A stretch of DNA of 60,141 nucleotides from Bacteroidaceae bacterium (GCA_017470425.1 JAFUYT010000019.1:1-60141); one strand, 5' to 3'. Positions 17,801 through 25,263 are shown, counted from the first letter of the stretch. The notes: a model not told the origin generated them from the letters alone. Numbers and translations are program-made.

Positions 17801-17818
17801 AAATCCTTTGTTTTGCAT
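14792..17818 (-). CDS. secDF: Protein translocase subunit SecDF (fused SecD-SecF)
   Basis: 1008 residues, the usual size of the fused form in Bacteroidetes. It uses the proton gradient to complete Sec export at the inner membrane. The SecD half has one N-terminal membrane helix, GLGLDLKGGMNVILEV, a periplasmic domain and five more helices (GMVLTLGMAVDANVLIFER, the conserved D-x-N-V-L region). The SecF half starts near residue 650 (SIDFTGGRNFVVLFE) and ends with GYSINDKVVVFDRIREN. Residues 255-317 are a low-complexity Ala/Glu/Pro insert in the periplasmic domain, probably a flexible linker. Its own promoter lies upstream and a hairpin terminator follows the stop. Confidence 0.95.
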   Translation of the reverse strand: MQNKGFVKVFAVLLALVCIFYLSFSWVVSHYEGKAEKLAAVEGEAAGQHYLDSLANEPVYFGVWTLKECREMGIGLGLDLKGGMNVILEVSVPDVVKALADHKEDPAFNQAVDQAKAEAQAGQGDFISLFVKDYKAIAPNSNLAELFATQQLRGKVSTKSSDREVEAVLREEVKAAIDNSFNVIRTRIDRFGVVQPNIQALEGQEGRIMVELPGIKEPGRVRKLLQGSANLEFWETYTTSEAVPYLLSLDTKLAAVGVEEAAAEPAEETAAPAETAETPATAEAAPADSAAATDALASIVKGDEAPAASAAEATAEALKAHPLLARLQVLNQDNGCVVGYAGKRDMEAINALLETPEAKAVLPADMKLLWGVKGVDKNDEVFELYAIKVTERNGRAPLEGDVVTDAKDEFDQQGRPCVSMQMNVEGARRWAALTKANVHRPIAIVLDNYVYSAPNVQNEITGGNSQITGHFTPEDTRDLANVLKSGKMPAPANIVSDEIVGPSLGQESIRQGLWSMVLAFIALMLYMIAMYGFRPGMVANCALLLNLFFTLGILTSFQAALTMSGIAGMVLTLGMAVDANVLIFERTKEEMRTGKAVRQALSAGYSNAFSAIIDSNVTSILTGIILYYFGTGPIRGFATTYIIGIVISFFTAVYLTRVVFESVMAKEKWLDLTFTTGVSRKFLSNTNFNFMGAWKRSFGIFGSIVVLAIICWSLRGFSQSIDFTGGRNFVVLFENEVQPEAVRSSLAQAFPESTTSAIALGTEGKTIRISTNYRINEDGSEVDSEIESKLFTVLKDGGFLSADLDEQTFINRDERAGGSIISSQKVGPSIAADITRGAIISVILALIVIFVYILVRFRNVAFSVGAITALAVDTIFILGMFSACHGWMPFSLEIDQTFIGALLTCIGYSINDKVVVFDRIRENLALYPKRDKQLLFNQSLNATLTRTINTSVSTFIVLLFIFIFGGASIKSFAFAMMLGVIIGTITSMFIAAPTAYLVMGRKIKEDAE

Positions 17819-17900
17819 TTTGATTGATTTTATGAATGATTATTTGTTATTTCACGTCGTTTCAAGTGCCGAAAGAGGGCTGTAAGCCCAAAATAGCGCG

Positions 17901-17908
17901 CAAATATA
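17901..17908 (-). promoter_or_regulatory. secDF -7 promoter box
   Basis: TATATTTG on the minus strand, matching TAnnTTTG, with a leader of about 75 bases before the secDF start codon. The leader is AT-rich near the start; no riboswitch fold is evident. Confidence 0.65.
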
Positions 17909-17986
17909 CAGCTTTTTTGTGGAAGGGCGTTGATGAAAAGGCAAATATTTGTCGTTTCCCGTGTTTTTTATGGCTCTCAAGGGACA

Positions 17987-19054
17987 TTAACGGCTCCGAC
18001 GGGCCAGTTTGGTGATAATGGGATAGTGGTCGGAGCTGCTGATGGTGTCGATGACATGGGTCTGATAGCTCCGCCACGTGTCGCCGTCGAAGAGGATGTG
18101 GTCAATGCGCACGGGGAAGCCCTTCTCGTGGAAGGTGAATCCCACCCCGTTGCCGCTCTCGCAGAAGGCGCTCGTGAGCGCAGAGGTGAGCTCGCGGTGG
18201 GTATAGGAGACAGGGGTGTCATTGAAGTCACCACAGAGGATGACGGGCCGCGGCAGCCACTCGCGGACGATGTGCAGGAGGGTGTCGGTCTGCTGGGCGC
18301 GGTAGGGGGAGGCGGCCGTGAGGAGGTCGAACATGGGCTTCAGGTCCTCGCGCAGCGAATCGCGGTCGGGGCGCTGGAGCGCTTCGCGGTAGGCGGCCTT
18401 CACCTCCGCGGTGAGGCGGTTGCTCTCGAGATGCTGGTTGATGAGCATCACGGTGTCGGCGCCCTGGAGTAGGAAGGCGCGGACGCAGTGGTTGTGGCGG
18501 GTGTGCATGGCCAGCGTGTCGGCCGAGAGAATGGGCAGGCGGGAGAAGATGAGCAGCTCTGCATTGTAGTAGTGCTCGTAGCCTTCATCGGCAAGCGCCT
18601 GGATGACGGCGTCCTTCTTTTGCGCCTCCTGCAGGCAGATGATGTCGGCGTCGGCGCTGAGCAGACAACGCTGGATGCGCTCCTGCGCATCGGGTTGGCG
18701 CTCGGTCTTAGTGCCGTAGCCGCCGAAGCCGTTGGTGTTGTAGCTGAGGATGGTCAGTGCGCTGTCGGGGGCCGCCGAGGGCCAGTTCACGGGGATATAG
18801 TCGCGCACGAAGCTGCCGCAAAGCGCCATGCCCGCAAGGGGGATCCACACGCGCTTCACCTTGAAGATCAGCCAAAAGAAGACGAACAGCACGTTCACCA
18901 GCAGAAACACCGGGAACGTCAGCGTGAACAGGCTCAGGCGCGGATAGTCGGCGGGGTTGAAATAGGTGACAGCGCAGCAGGCCCAGAGGAGGAGCAGCGT
19001 GGCGATGTTGATGCCCGTGAAGAGCTGCACGAGGATGGTCTTGAGCACCTTCAT
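17987..19054 (-). CDS. Membrane-anchored endonuclease/exonuclease/phosphatase (EEP) family protein
   Basis: 355 residues. Three hydrophobic helices occupy residues 1-85, then an EEP-fold domain: ILSYNTNGFGG (metal site Asn), DADIICLQEAQ (metal-binding Glu), CGDFNDTP (Asp and Asn) and SSDHYPI (catalytic Asp-His). All key residues are present, so it should be an active metal-dependent phosphoesterase; the substrate (nucleic acid, lipid or sugar phosphate) is not readable. Its ATG overlaps the rhomboid stop as ATGA, so the two are translationally coupled. The same pair is familiar in other Bacteroidales, by memory. Confidence 0.88.
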   Translation of the reverse strand: MKVLKTILVQLFTGINIATLLLLWACCAVTYFNPADYPRLSLFTLTFPVFLLVNVLFVFFWLIFKVKRVWIPLAGMALCGSFVRDYIPVNWPSAAPDSALTILSYNTNGFGGYGTKTERQPDAQERIQRCLLSADADIICLQEAQKKDAVIQALADEGYEHYYNAELLIFSRLPILSADTLAMHTRHNHCVRAFLLQGADTVMLINQHLESNRLTAEVKAAYREALQRPDRDSLREDLKPMFDLLTAASPYRAQQTDTLLHIVREWLPRPVILCGDFNDTPVSYTHRELTSALTSAFCESGNGVGFTFHEKGFPVRIDHILFDGDTWRSYQTHVIDTISSSDHYPIITKLARRSR

Positions 19055-20076
19055 CGGCCGCTGGCGTCAAAGAGTTTGCGTTTCTCCTCGGCGGAGAGGC
19101 TGTCGTAGCCGCCCTGCTTCACCTTGGCCAGGATGCGGTCGATCTCGGCTTCGCGCTCCTGTTTCCGACGGTTCCACTCCATGTCGGCGCTGTGCTTGGC
19201 GCCGCCTGTGTGCACCTTCATGCGGGGCTTGCGGCGGACGGCCTGCCGAAGCGTTTCCCACTGCTGTGCACAGGTCTGGCGGAAGCGGGTCCAGAGGCTG
19301 GAGGAGTGGCGCTCGCCCTGGGTGACGTCCTCGTAGCGGGTGAAATAGTTGTCGTAGCCGCCGAAACCGCTATAGCCGTTGCCGCTGCCGCCGAAGAAGC
19401 GGCCGCCGCGGTCGCCGGGGTGCTTGCGCCAGTACAGGATGAGGGCCAAGCCGAAGAGCATACCGCCCAGATGCGCCATGTGTGCTACGCCGTCGCCGGG
19501 ATGGCCGAGGGCGCTGAGAAGCTCGATGACGGCATAGCCGATGACGAACCACTTCGCCTTGATCGGGAAGGGGATGGGGATGATGAACATACGCTCCTCG
19601 GGGAACGTCATGCCAAAGCTCAGCAGGATGCCATAGACAGCACCCGAGGCGCCCACCGTGGTCCAGCGGTTCAGATAGGCGTTCATCGGGACGACCAACC
19701 CGTCCAGGTTGACGCTGTCGTAGGCGTTGAGACCCGTATAGAGGTATTCGATGTACTGTACGCCCTCCTGCATCAGGCCCGCACCGAGGCCGCAGACAAT
19801 ATAATAGAAGAGGAAGCGCTGAGAACCCATCACGCGTTCCATGATGCGCCCGAACATCCAGACGGCAAACATATTGAAGAAGATATGCTCCAAACCGCCG
19901 TGGACGAACATATAGGTGAAGAGCTGGTACAGGCGGAAGTCCGAGGCCATGAAGAAATGCAGGCCCAGGAGGTCGTCGAAGTCGATGCCGTAGCGCGTGG
20001 CCACGATCTTGGCCAAGTACATCAGCAGGTTGATGATGATGAGGTTCTTGGTGACAGGGGGCATATTGAGATTCAT
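19051..20076 (-). CDS. Rhomboid-family intramembrane serine protease
   Basis: 341 residues with six to seven membrane helices. The catalytic serine lies in GASGAVYGILLSFG and the histidine in HMAHLGGMLFGLAL; the family NMFAVWMFG motif is also present. After the last helix a cytoplasmic tail of about 100 charged residues ends in LSAEEKRKLFDASGR. Rhomboids cut transmembrane helices of other proteins within the membrane; the target is unknown. The start at 20076 gives MNLNMPPVTKNLIIINLL; ATG 20064 (MPPVTKNL) is the alternative. A heptamer array directly abuts the start codon. A -7 box TACTTTTG lies at 20130-20137. Confidence 0.9.
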   Translation of the reverse strand: MNLNMPPVTKNLIIINLLMYLAKIVATRYGIDFDDLLGLHFFMASDFRLYQLFTYMFVHGGLEHIFFNMFAVWMFGRIMERVMGSQRFLFYYIVCGLGAGLMQEGVQYIEYLYTGLNAYDSVNLDGLVVPMNAYLNRWTTVGASGAVYGILLSFGMTFPEERMFIIPIPFPIKAKWFVIGYAVIELLSALGHPGDGVAHMAHLGGMLFGLALILYWRKHPGDRGGRFFGGSGNGYSGFGGYDNYFTRYEDVTQGERHSSSLWTRFRQTCAQQWETLRQAVRRKPRMKVHTGGAKHSADMEWNRRKQEREAEIDRILAKVKQGGYDSLSAEEKRKLFDASGR

Positions 20077-20104
20077 AGTTGACAGTTGAGAGTTGACAGT
20101 TAAA
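20077..20104 (+). repeat. Heptamer array (AGTTGAN) x4 before the rhomboid start
   Basis: Units AGTTGAC, AGTTGAG, AGTTGAC, AGTTAAA, beginning at the base next to the rhomboid start codon. The same heptamer family occurs at 38923-38950 and 56402-56457. Confidence 0.8.
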
Positions 20105-20129
20105 AGTGATAAATACGTGTTTGAGTCCG

Positions 20130-20137
20130 CAAAAGTA
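20130..20137 (-). promoter_or_regulatory. -7 promoter box of the rhomboid-EEP operon
   Basis: TACTTTTG on the minus strand, about 54 bases before the rhomboid start codon; the transcribed leader contains the heptamer array. Confidence 0.55.
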
Positions 20138-20232
20138 GGCATTTTTGCGCGCAAAGAAGGACAAAACACCATAAAATTACAGTTTTTGCTCTCTTTTTTC
20201 TCTAAAAACTTGGTGCGAATCACAAGTTTAAG

Positions 20233-20240
20233 TACATTTG
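20233..20240 (+). promoter_or_regulatory. HU gene -7 promoter box
   Basis: TACATTTG fits the consensus; TTGG at 20210-20213 is a possible -33 element at 19-base spacing. The leader is about 72 bases and T-rich. Confidence 0.6.
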
Positions 20241-20318
20241 CCACACGAAATGGGCTATTGCGGCCGTTTCATCACGACGAACCAAACATTTTTTTCAACC
20301 CTTTTAAATCTTTTGTTT

Positions 20319-20591
20319 ATGAACAAGACAGAATTGACAAGCGCCATCGCCGCAAAGGCTGGCCTGTCCAAGGTAGATGCCAAGAAGGCTCTTGATGCTG
20401 CTATCGAAGCTATCACCGAAGCTCTCAAGGCTGGTGACAAGGTTGCTCTCATCGGTTTCGGTACTTTCGCTGTTGCTGAGCGCGGCGAGCGTCAGGGTAT
20501 CAACCCCCAGACGAAGCAGGCCATCAAGATCGCTGCTAAGAAGCAGGCTAAGTTCAAGGCTGGTGCCGAGCTCGACGCTGCTATCCAGTAA
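20319..20591 (+). CDS. HU-family DNA-binding protein
   Basis: 90 residues, the usual HU length. MNKTELTSAIAAKAGLSKVD, then GDKVALIGFGTFAVAERGERQGINPQT and a lysine-rich arm match HU/IHF proteins, which bend and compact DNA as dimers. The DNA-intercalating proline (INPQT) is kept. I use the ATG at 20319; the longer frame starting at TTG 20238 begins inside the -7 box and is not credible. Codon use is strongly biased, as expected for an abundant protein. Single gene between its own promoter and terminator, beside the 22-bp repeat array. Confidence 0.95.
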   Translation: MNKTELTSAIAAKAGLSKVDAKKALDAAIEAITEALKAGDKVALIGFGTFAVAERGERQGINPQTKQAIKIAAKKQAKFKAGAELDAAIQ

Positions 20592-20619
20592 GCCTCGGTT
20601 CTACCTTTCAATTCATCAC

Positions 20620-20651
20620 AAAGAGCTGCCCCACCCCGGGCAGCTCTTTTC
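20620..20651 (+). terminator. Terminator of the HU gene
   Basis: AAAGAGCTGCCC (20620-20631) pairs perfectly with 20638-20649, loop CACCCC, then a short T tail. It lies 28 bases after the HU stop codon. Confidence 0.85.
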
Positions 20652-20807
20652 TTGATCTTCTTATAGAAGCACTCGCTGTCGTCTCAGCGCACGCGTACCT
20701 TATAACACGCGGTGCGACCGCACGATTCACCCTCCGGCCTTCGGGCTGGAAGACGCTTGCATCTCACGACGTAAACATTCGACAAAGTACAGGTGTACTA
20801 CCATCGG

Positions 20808-21159
20808 TCGAAAGGGCAGGGGGCGCTGGCCGAAAGGACTGCGGGTGTTAGCTGAAGGGCTGCGAGCCACTGACTGAAAGGGCAGGAGGTGTTGGCTGAC
20901 GGCACAGAGGGTGTTGGGTGGGAGGACAGAGGGTGTCGGGCGGAAGGGCAGAGGGTGTCGGGCGGAAGGGCAGAGGGTGTCGGGCGGAAGGGCAGAGGGT
21001 GTTGGGTGGATCACCGTGGTGATCCACCTGATAGGACACGAGGTGTAGCGCAGAAGGACGCGTCGTTTTGGGTGGATCACCAAGGTGATCCACTTGATAC
21101 GTTGTGGGGTGTGGCGGCGCAGGGCTTGACGTGTGTGCCGACGGGACATGGGGTTGTTG
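20808..21159. repeat. 22-bp phased repeat array, 16 units, two palindromic
   Basis: Sixteen consecutive units with an exact 22-bp period. Units 7-9 (20940-21005) are near-identical (GCGGAAGGGCAGAGG then GTGTCGG, or GTGTTGG in unit 9); units 1-6 decay to the left. Units 10 (21006-21027) and 13 (21072-21093) are palindromes: GTGGATCACC, two bases, GGTGATCCAC. Units 11, 12 and 14-16 are diverged copies in register. There are no unique spacers, so it is not CRISPR. Confidence 0.85.
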
Positions 21160-21189
21160 CCCACAGCTTGCAGCGATTAGGCCGTCTTC

Positions 21190-21450
21190 TGCTAACAAAA
21201 ATTATTTTATGATGTGACGATGCCATTTTCACTAAATAAGCGATAAACTGTTTAGATACAGCTAAATAAGCCAGTGAAAAAGGCCTAATAAATACCAAAT
21301 AAATACCCAATAAATACGAAATTACAGTGAAAAAGGGGCATTTTTAAGGGGTAAATAGTGAAAATTATGCCCATTTATGCTCGAAAATCGGTATAAAATA
21401 GAGTTTTTTCTGCGAAATGCATCATAATCTCCGGATTTTTATTGAAAGGA
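21190..21450. repeat. AT-rich block with direct repeats
   Basis: Three 11-mers in tandem (TAATAAATACC, AAATAAATACC, CAATAAATACG) at 21286-21318; CTAAATAAGC twice, 30 bp apart (21232-21241, 21262-21271); CAGTGAAAAAGG twice, near 21272 and 21325. Much more AT-rich than the rest of the window. Confidence 0.6.
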
Positions 21451-21457
21451 ACAAACT

Positions 21458-22909
21458 TCATTCTGGCTCGACGATGGGCGGGGCGAGGTAGAGGCTGAAG
21501 CGGGTGATGAGGGCGGGGGCGGCATGGCGCGTGGCGAGGATGGTGAGGCGGAAGCGGCGGGCGCTGACGGTGGGGAAGCAGACGATGCGCTTGTAGCCGA
21601 TGGTGGTGAGGGAGTCTGTGGCGGGCAGGAGCTCGTCGCGCAACTCCACCCAGCGGCCATCAACCTCTGCCTCAAGGCGGAAGCAGCTGACGCGCTGTCC
21701 CTGGCTGGTGTCCTCGCCGAGAAGGATGCGGTTTACTTCGGTGGGGCAAGGCAGGGTGAGGGTGGTCACAGAGGGGACGCTGCTTTGCTTGGTGGCGGGG
21801 GCTGCGAGGTCGTGGGCGAAAAGGGTGCTTAGGTAGCGGCCGAAGGCGACGGCGGTGATGCTGTCGGGGGTGTCGATGAGACCGTCGGGGGTGATGGGGA
21901 AGTTGAGCAGGAGGGTGCTGCCGCGGCCCACGCTCTTATAGTAGATGTCCATGAGCTGTGCAAGGGTCTTGACCTTCGCATTTTCGCTTTCGTGCCAGAA
22001 CCATCCGGGGCGGATGCTGGTATCGACCTCCCCGGGTACCCATGCGGTGCCGTGTTCGTCGCCGTGCTGGCGCAGCACATTGTCAAGAGGACGGTCAGTG
22101 GGCAGGAGGCTCCAGTTGGGTTGTCCGACATAGCCTGCCTCGGTGCCCACCCATCGCAGGTCCGCAATCGCGGCATTGTCACCCCAGATGACGGCATCGG
22201 GCTGCCACTGGCGGACGAGGCGGTAGGTCTCGGGCCAGTCGTAGTAGGTGCGGTGGTCGATTTGCCGGTTCTCGTTGGCACCGCCGTACCAGCCTGTGCC
22301 ACCGTTGGCACCGTCGAACCACACCTCGAAGATGTCGCCATAGCCGGTGAGGAGCTCACGGAGCTGCTGCCGCTGCATCTCGATGTAGGCGGGTGTGCCG
22401 TAGCTGGCGGCATGGCGGTCCCATGGCGAGACGTAGATGCCGAGCTTCAGCCCCTCGTCACGACAAGCCTCGGCAAGCTCACGCACGACGTCGCCCTTTC
22501 CGCCTTTCCAGGGCGAGTTCCTAACGGAGTAGTCCGTTGTCGAAGTGGGCCACAGGCAGAAGCCACAGTGGTGCTTGGCCGTGAGGATGATGCCTTTCAT
22601 GCCTGCGGCCTTGCACGTCCGTGCCCACTGCCGGGCATCGAGGCGCGTGGGGTTGAAAAGCGCGGCGGGCTCATTGCCGTAGCCCCATTCCTGGTCGGTG
22701 TAAGTGTTGATGCTGAAATGCAGGAAGGCGTACATCTCCATCTGCTGCCAGACTATCTGCTGCGCGGTGGGGAAGGGTTGTCGCTCCACGGACAGAAAGG
22801 GTACTGCGCTGGCGGGCAGAGGGGCGGTGACCAACAGCGAGACGGTGACCAGCAGAGGAGCGGCTGCACGCAGGATGGAGCCGATGAAATGGCGGAAAAT
22901 CTTGTCCAT
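21458..22909 (-). CDS. Exported alpha-L-fucosidase, GH29
   Basis: 483 residues with a signal peptide of about 35 residues (LLVTVSLLVTAPLPASA). The GH29 barrel is clear: EMYAFLHFSINTYTDQEWGYG, ILTAKHHCGFCLWPT, YVSPWDRH, and the nucleophile aspartate in EVWFDGANGG. A C-terminal beta domain of about 130 residues follows and may bind sugar. It removes fucose from mucin-type, milk or plant glycans, probably in the periplasm or at the surface. The layout suggests the alpha-1,3/4-specific subfamily, but I cannot confirm that. The start codon lies only 2 bases after the U-run of the ackA terminator and no separate promoter is visible, so expression may depend on read-through. Confidence 0.92.
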   Translation of the reverse strand: MDKIFRHFIGSILRAAAPLLVTVSLLVTAPLPASAVPFLSVERQPFPTAQQIVWQQMEMYAFLHFSINTYTDQEWGYGNEPAALFNPTRLDARQWARTCKAAGMKGIILTAKHHCGFCLWPTSTTDYSVRNSPWKGGKGDVVRELAEACRDEGLKLGIYVSPWDRHAASYGTPAYIEMQRQQLRELLTGYGDIFEVWFDGANGGTGWYGGANENRQIDHRTYYDWPETYRLVRQWQPDAVIWGDNAAIADLRWVGTEAGYVGQPNWSLLPTDRPLDNVLRQHGDEHGTAWVPGEVDTSIRPGWFWHESENAKVKTLAQLMDIYYKSVGRGSTLLLNFPITPDGLIDTPDSITAVAFGRYLSTLFAHDLAAPATKQSSVPSVTTLTLPCPTEVNRILLGEDTSQGQRVSCFRLEAEVDGRWVELRDELLPATDSLTTIGYKRIVCFPTVSARRFRLTILATRHAAPALITRFSLYLAPPIVEPE

Positions 22910-22911
22910 AG

Positions 22912-22957
22912 TAAAAAAGAGACGGCGCAGTTCCCCTTGTCAGGAAGCTGCGCCGTC
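22912..22957 (-). terminator. Terminator after ackA
   Basis: Minus-strand hairpin GACGGCGCAG with CTGCGCCGTC (22921-22930 with 22948-22957) plus a partial inner stem, followed by CTTTTTT. It sits between the ackA stop and the fucosidase start. Confidence 0.8.
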
Positions 22958-22969
22958 GGTGATGAGATG

Positions 22970-24223
22970 TTACTTGCGGGTCAGGTTGTAGGTGTCGGTG
23001 GCAATCATCAGCTCCTCGTCGGTGGGGATGACGCAGACCTTGACCTTGGAGGTGTCCTTGGAGATGACAGCCTCGGTGGCGCGGCAGGCGCGGTTCTTCT
23101 CGTCGTCGAGCTCCACGCCGAGGAACTCCAGACCCTTGGTGGCTCCCTCGCGCACCTCCCACTGGTTCTCGCCAGCGCCGGCGGTGAAGAGGATGACATC
23201 GACGCCTCCCATGGCGGCGGCGTAGCTGCCGATGTACTTCTTGATGCGGTAGGTGTACATCTCCTTGGCTAAGCGGGCGAGGTCGTTGCCCTCGGCGATG
23301 CCGGCCAGGATGTCGCGGAAGTCGCTGCGCCCCTCGCTGACGCCGAGCAGGCCGCTCTGCTTGTTGAGGAGGTTGGAGATGCCCTTGGTGTCGAGGCCGA
23401 GTTTGTCCATGAGGAAGGTGACGGCACCGGCGTCGATGTCGCCGGAGCGGGTTCCCATCATCAGGCCTTCAAGGGGTGTGAGACCCATCGAGGTGTCAAC
23501 GACCTTACCGTCCTTGACAGCTGCGATGCTGGCGCCGCCGCCGATGTGGCAGGTGATGACCTTGGAGCCTTCCTTGGGGATGCCGAGGAACTCGAGGACG
23601 CGGGCGCTGACGTAGCGGTGGCTGGTGCCATGGAAACCGTAGCGGCGCACGCCATGCTTCTTGTAGAGCTCGTAGGGCAGGGCGTACATGTAGGCGTAGT
23701 CGGGCATGGTCTGGTGGAAGGCGGTGTCGAAGACGCCCACCTGCGGGAGGTCGGGCAGCAGGGCCTTAACGGCGTTTACGCCTTTGATGTTGGCGGGGTT
23801 GTGGAGCGGTGCCAGGTCGTTGCAGGCCTCGAAGTCACGCATCACCTCGGGGGTGAGGACGACACTCTTGGAGAACTTCTCGCCGCCGTGCACCATGCGG
23901 TGGCCTACGGCGCTGAGCTCATGGAGGTCGCGCAGCACGGCGTGCTCGCCCTCGGTGAGGACCTTGAAGATGAGCTGCACGCCGGCGGTATGCTCGGGCA
24001 CGGGGGCCTCGAACTGGAATTTCTGGACCTCGGAGGAGCTGCCCTCGGGGGAAACCGAGGGCACGGCGGCTGCAGAGGCGGGCACCATTACCTTGTATTT
24101 GATGAAGGAATCGGGCAGCCCGATCTTCTCGATGCCGCCAGAGGTGATGACCGACTTATCGGTCATGTCGTAGAGAGCGTATTTTATGCTGGAAGAGCCG
24201 CAATTAAGAACCAATATTTTCAT
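22970..24223 (-). CDS. ackA: Acetate kinase
   Basis: 417 residues, family-typical. It interconverts acetyl phosphate plus ADP with acetate plus ATP in the cytoplasm, the last, ATP-forming step of acetate fermentation. Motifs: N-terminal MKILVLNCGSSSIKYALYDM, substrate-binding HRMVHGGEKF, YGFHGTSHRYVS, CHIGGGASIAAVKDGK (phosphate loop) and MMGTRSGDIDAG. Residues about 45-65 hold a small Ser/Ala-rich insert (PASAAAVPSVSPEGSSSE). It follows pta in the usual order; the 27-bp junction is a heptamer array. Confidence 0.97.
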   Translation of the reverse strand: MKILVLNCGSSSIKYALYDMTDKSVITSGGIEKIGLPDSFIKYKVMVPASAAAVPSVSPEGSSSEVQKFQFEAPVPEHTAGVQLIFKVLTEGEHAVLRDLHELSAVGHRMVHGGEKFSKSVVLTPEVMRDFEACNDLAPLHNPANIKGVNAVKALLPDLPQVGVFDTAFHQTMPDYAYMYALPYELYKKHGVRRYGFHGTSHRYVSARVLEFLGIPKEGSKVITCHIGGGASIAAVKDGKVVDTSMGLTPLEGLMMGTRSGDIDAGAVTFLMDKLGLDTKGISNLLNKQSGLLGVSEGRSDFRDILAGIAEGNDLARLAKEMYTYRIKKYIGSYAAAMGGVDVILFTAGAGENQWEVREGATKGLEFLGVELDDEKNRACRATEAVISKDTSKVKVCVIPTDEELMIATDTYNLTRK

Positions 24224-24224
24224 T

Positions 24225-24252
24225 ATGAATTATGAATTGTGAATTATGAATT
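24225..24252. repeat. Heptamer array (ATGAATT) x4 filling the pta-ackA junction
   Basis: Units ATGAATT, ATGAATT, GTGAATT, ATGAATT. It starts one base from the ackA start codon and supplies the first two bases of the pta stop codon (24251-24253). Confidence 0.8.
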
Positions 24253-25258
24253 ATTTTGCGTCCATTGCTTGACAAGCGGTTATTGCAATCAGGTAGTAGA
24301 TATCATCCACGGAGCAGCCGCGGCTGAGGTCGTTGACGGGACGGGCGATGCCCTGGAGGATGGGGCCAATGGCGATGGCTCCGGCGAGGCGCTGTACGAG
24401 CTTGTAGCTGATGTTACCCACCTCGAGGTTGGGATAGACGAGGACGTTGGCATGGCCGGCAATAGCGCTACCGGGAGCCTTCTTCTCGCCTACGCTGGGC
24501 ACAAGGGCGGCGTCGGCCTGCAGCTCGCCATCCACTTTCAGCTCGGGACAGCGCTCCTTGGCCAGACGGGTGGCCTCCACGACCTTATCAACCACCTCGT
24601 GCTTGGCTGAGCCCTTGGTGGAGAAGCTCAACATGGCCACGCGCGGGTCGTCGAAACCGGCGACGCTCTTGGCGGTCTGCGCGGTGCAGACAGCAATCTG
24701 CGCGAGCTGGTCGGCATCGGGCATGGGTGTCACGGCGACATCGCCCACAACGAGCACGCCGTCCTCACCGTATTCAGGCTTATCGGTGATGAGGAGCATG
24801 GCGCCGCTGACGCAGGTGATGCCCGGCGAGCACTTGATGATCTGAAGGGCGGGGCGCAGGGTCTCGCCCGTGGTGCTGAGGGCACCGGAGATCTGGCCGT
24901 CGGCGCCTTCGGTCTTGATGATCATGCAACCCAGGTAGAGCGGGTTCTTCACGAGCTGACGGGCCTGCTCGATGGTCATGCCCTTGCTCTTGCGGAGCTC
25001 GCAGAGGAGCGCGGCAAGCTCCTCGCTGCGCTCGTAGTGCTCAGGATCGATGAGAGTGGCTTCGCCGATGTGGGTGAGACCGTGCTTCTGTGCGAGGGCG
25101 TGCACCTTGTCGGGGTTGCCGATGAGGATGATGTCGGCCAGTTTGTCGGCCAACGCCTTGTCGGCCGCGATGAGCGTGCGCTCCTCCTCGGCCTCGGGCA
25201 GCACGATGCGCTGGGGGTTAGCCTGCGCGCGTGCGATGATTTTCTCAATGAGTGACAT
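24251..25258 (-). CDS. pta: Phosphate acetyltransferase
   Basis: 335 residues, the short single-domain form. It converts acetyl-CoA and phosphate to acetyl phosphate, feeding ackA. Motifs: RIVLPEAEEERTLIAADKAL at the N-terminus, GALSTTGETLRPALQII, and the C-terminal PGSAIAGHANVLVYPNLEVGNISYKLVQRLAGAIAIGPILQG. No membrane or signal segments. It lies upstream of ackA in one operon. An 8-bp-period AT-rich array precedes its start. Confidence 0.97.
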   Translation of the reverse strand: MSLIEKIIARAQANPQRIVLPEAEEERTLIAADKALADKLADIILIGNPDKVHALAQKHGLTHIGEATLIDPEHYERSEELAALLCELRKSKGMTIEQARQLVKNPLYLGCMIIKTEGADGQISGALSTTGETLRPALQIIKCSPGITCVSGAMLLITDKPEYGEDGVLVVGDVAVTPMPDADQLAQIAVCTAQTAKSVAGFDDPRVAMLSFSTKGSAKHEVVDKVVEATRLAKERCPELKVDGELQADAALVPSVGEKKAPGSAIAGHANVLVYPNLEVGNISYKLVQRLAGAIAIGPILQGIARPVNDLSRGCSVDDIYYLIAITACQAMDAK

Positions 25259-25263
25259 GATAG

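Larger units (their letters stand above)
20652..21457. other. Gene-free region between HU and the GH29 fucosidase
   Basis: About 800 bp without a convincing gene. It holds, in order: unremarkable sequence with a short CCGGCC/GGCTGG hairpin (20734-20749); sixteen 22-bp units (20808-21159); and an AT-rich block (21190-21450) with several direct repeats. Open frames on both strands read only through the repeats and look like no known protein. Confidence 0.8.

Noticed and set aside
20808-21159. CRISPR array
   Set aside because: Units are contiguous, 22 bp long, and there are no unique spacers and no cas genes nearby.
20727-21198. Two minus-strand open frames and one plus-strand frame across the 22-bp array
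   Set aside because: A 66-bp superperiod (22 codons) keeps frames open by chance of composition. The peptides have no hydrophobic core, promoter or family, and the palindromic units make more sense at the DNA level.
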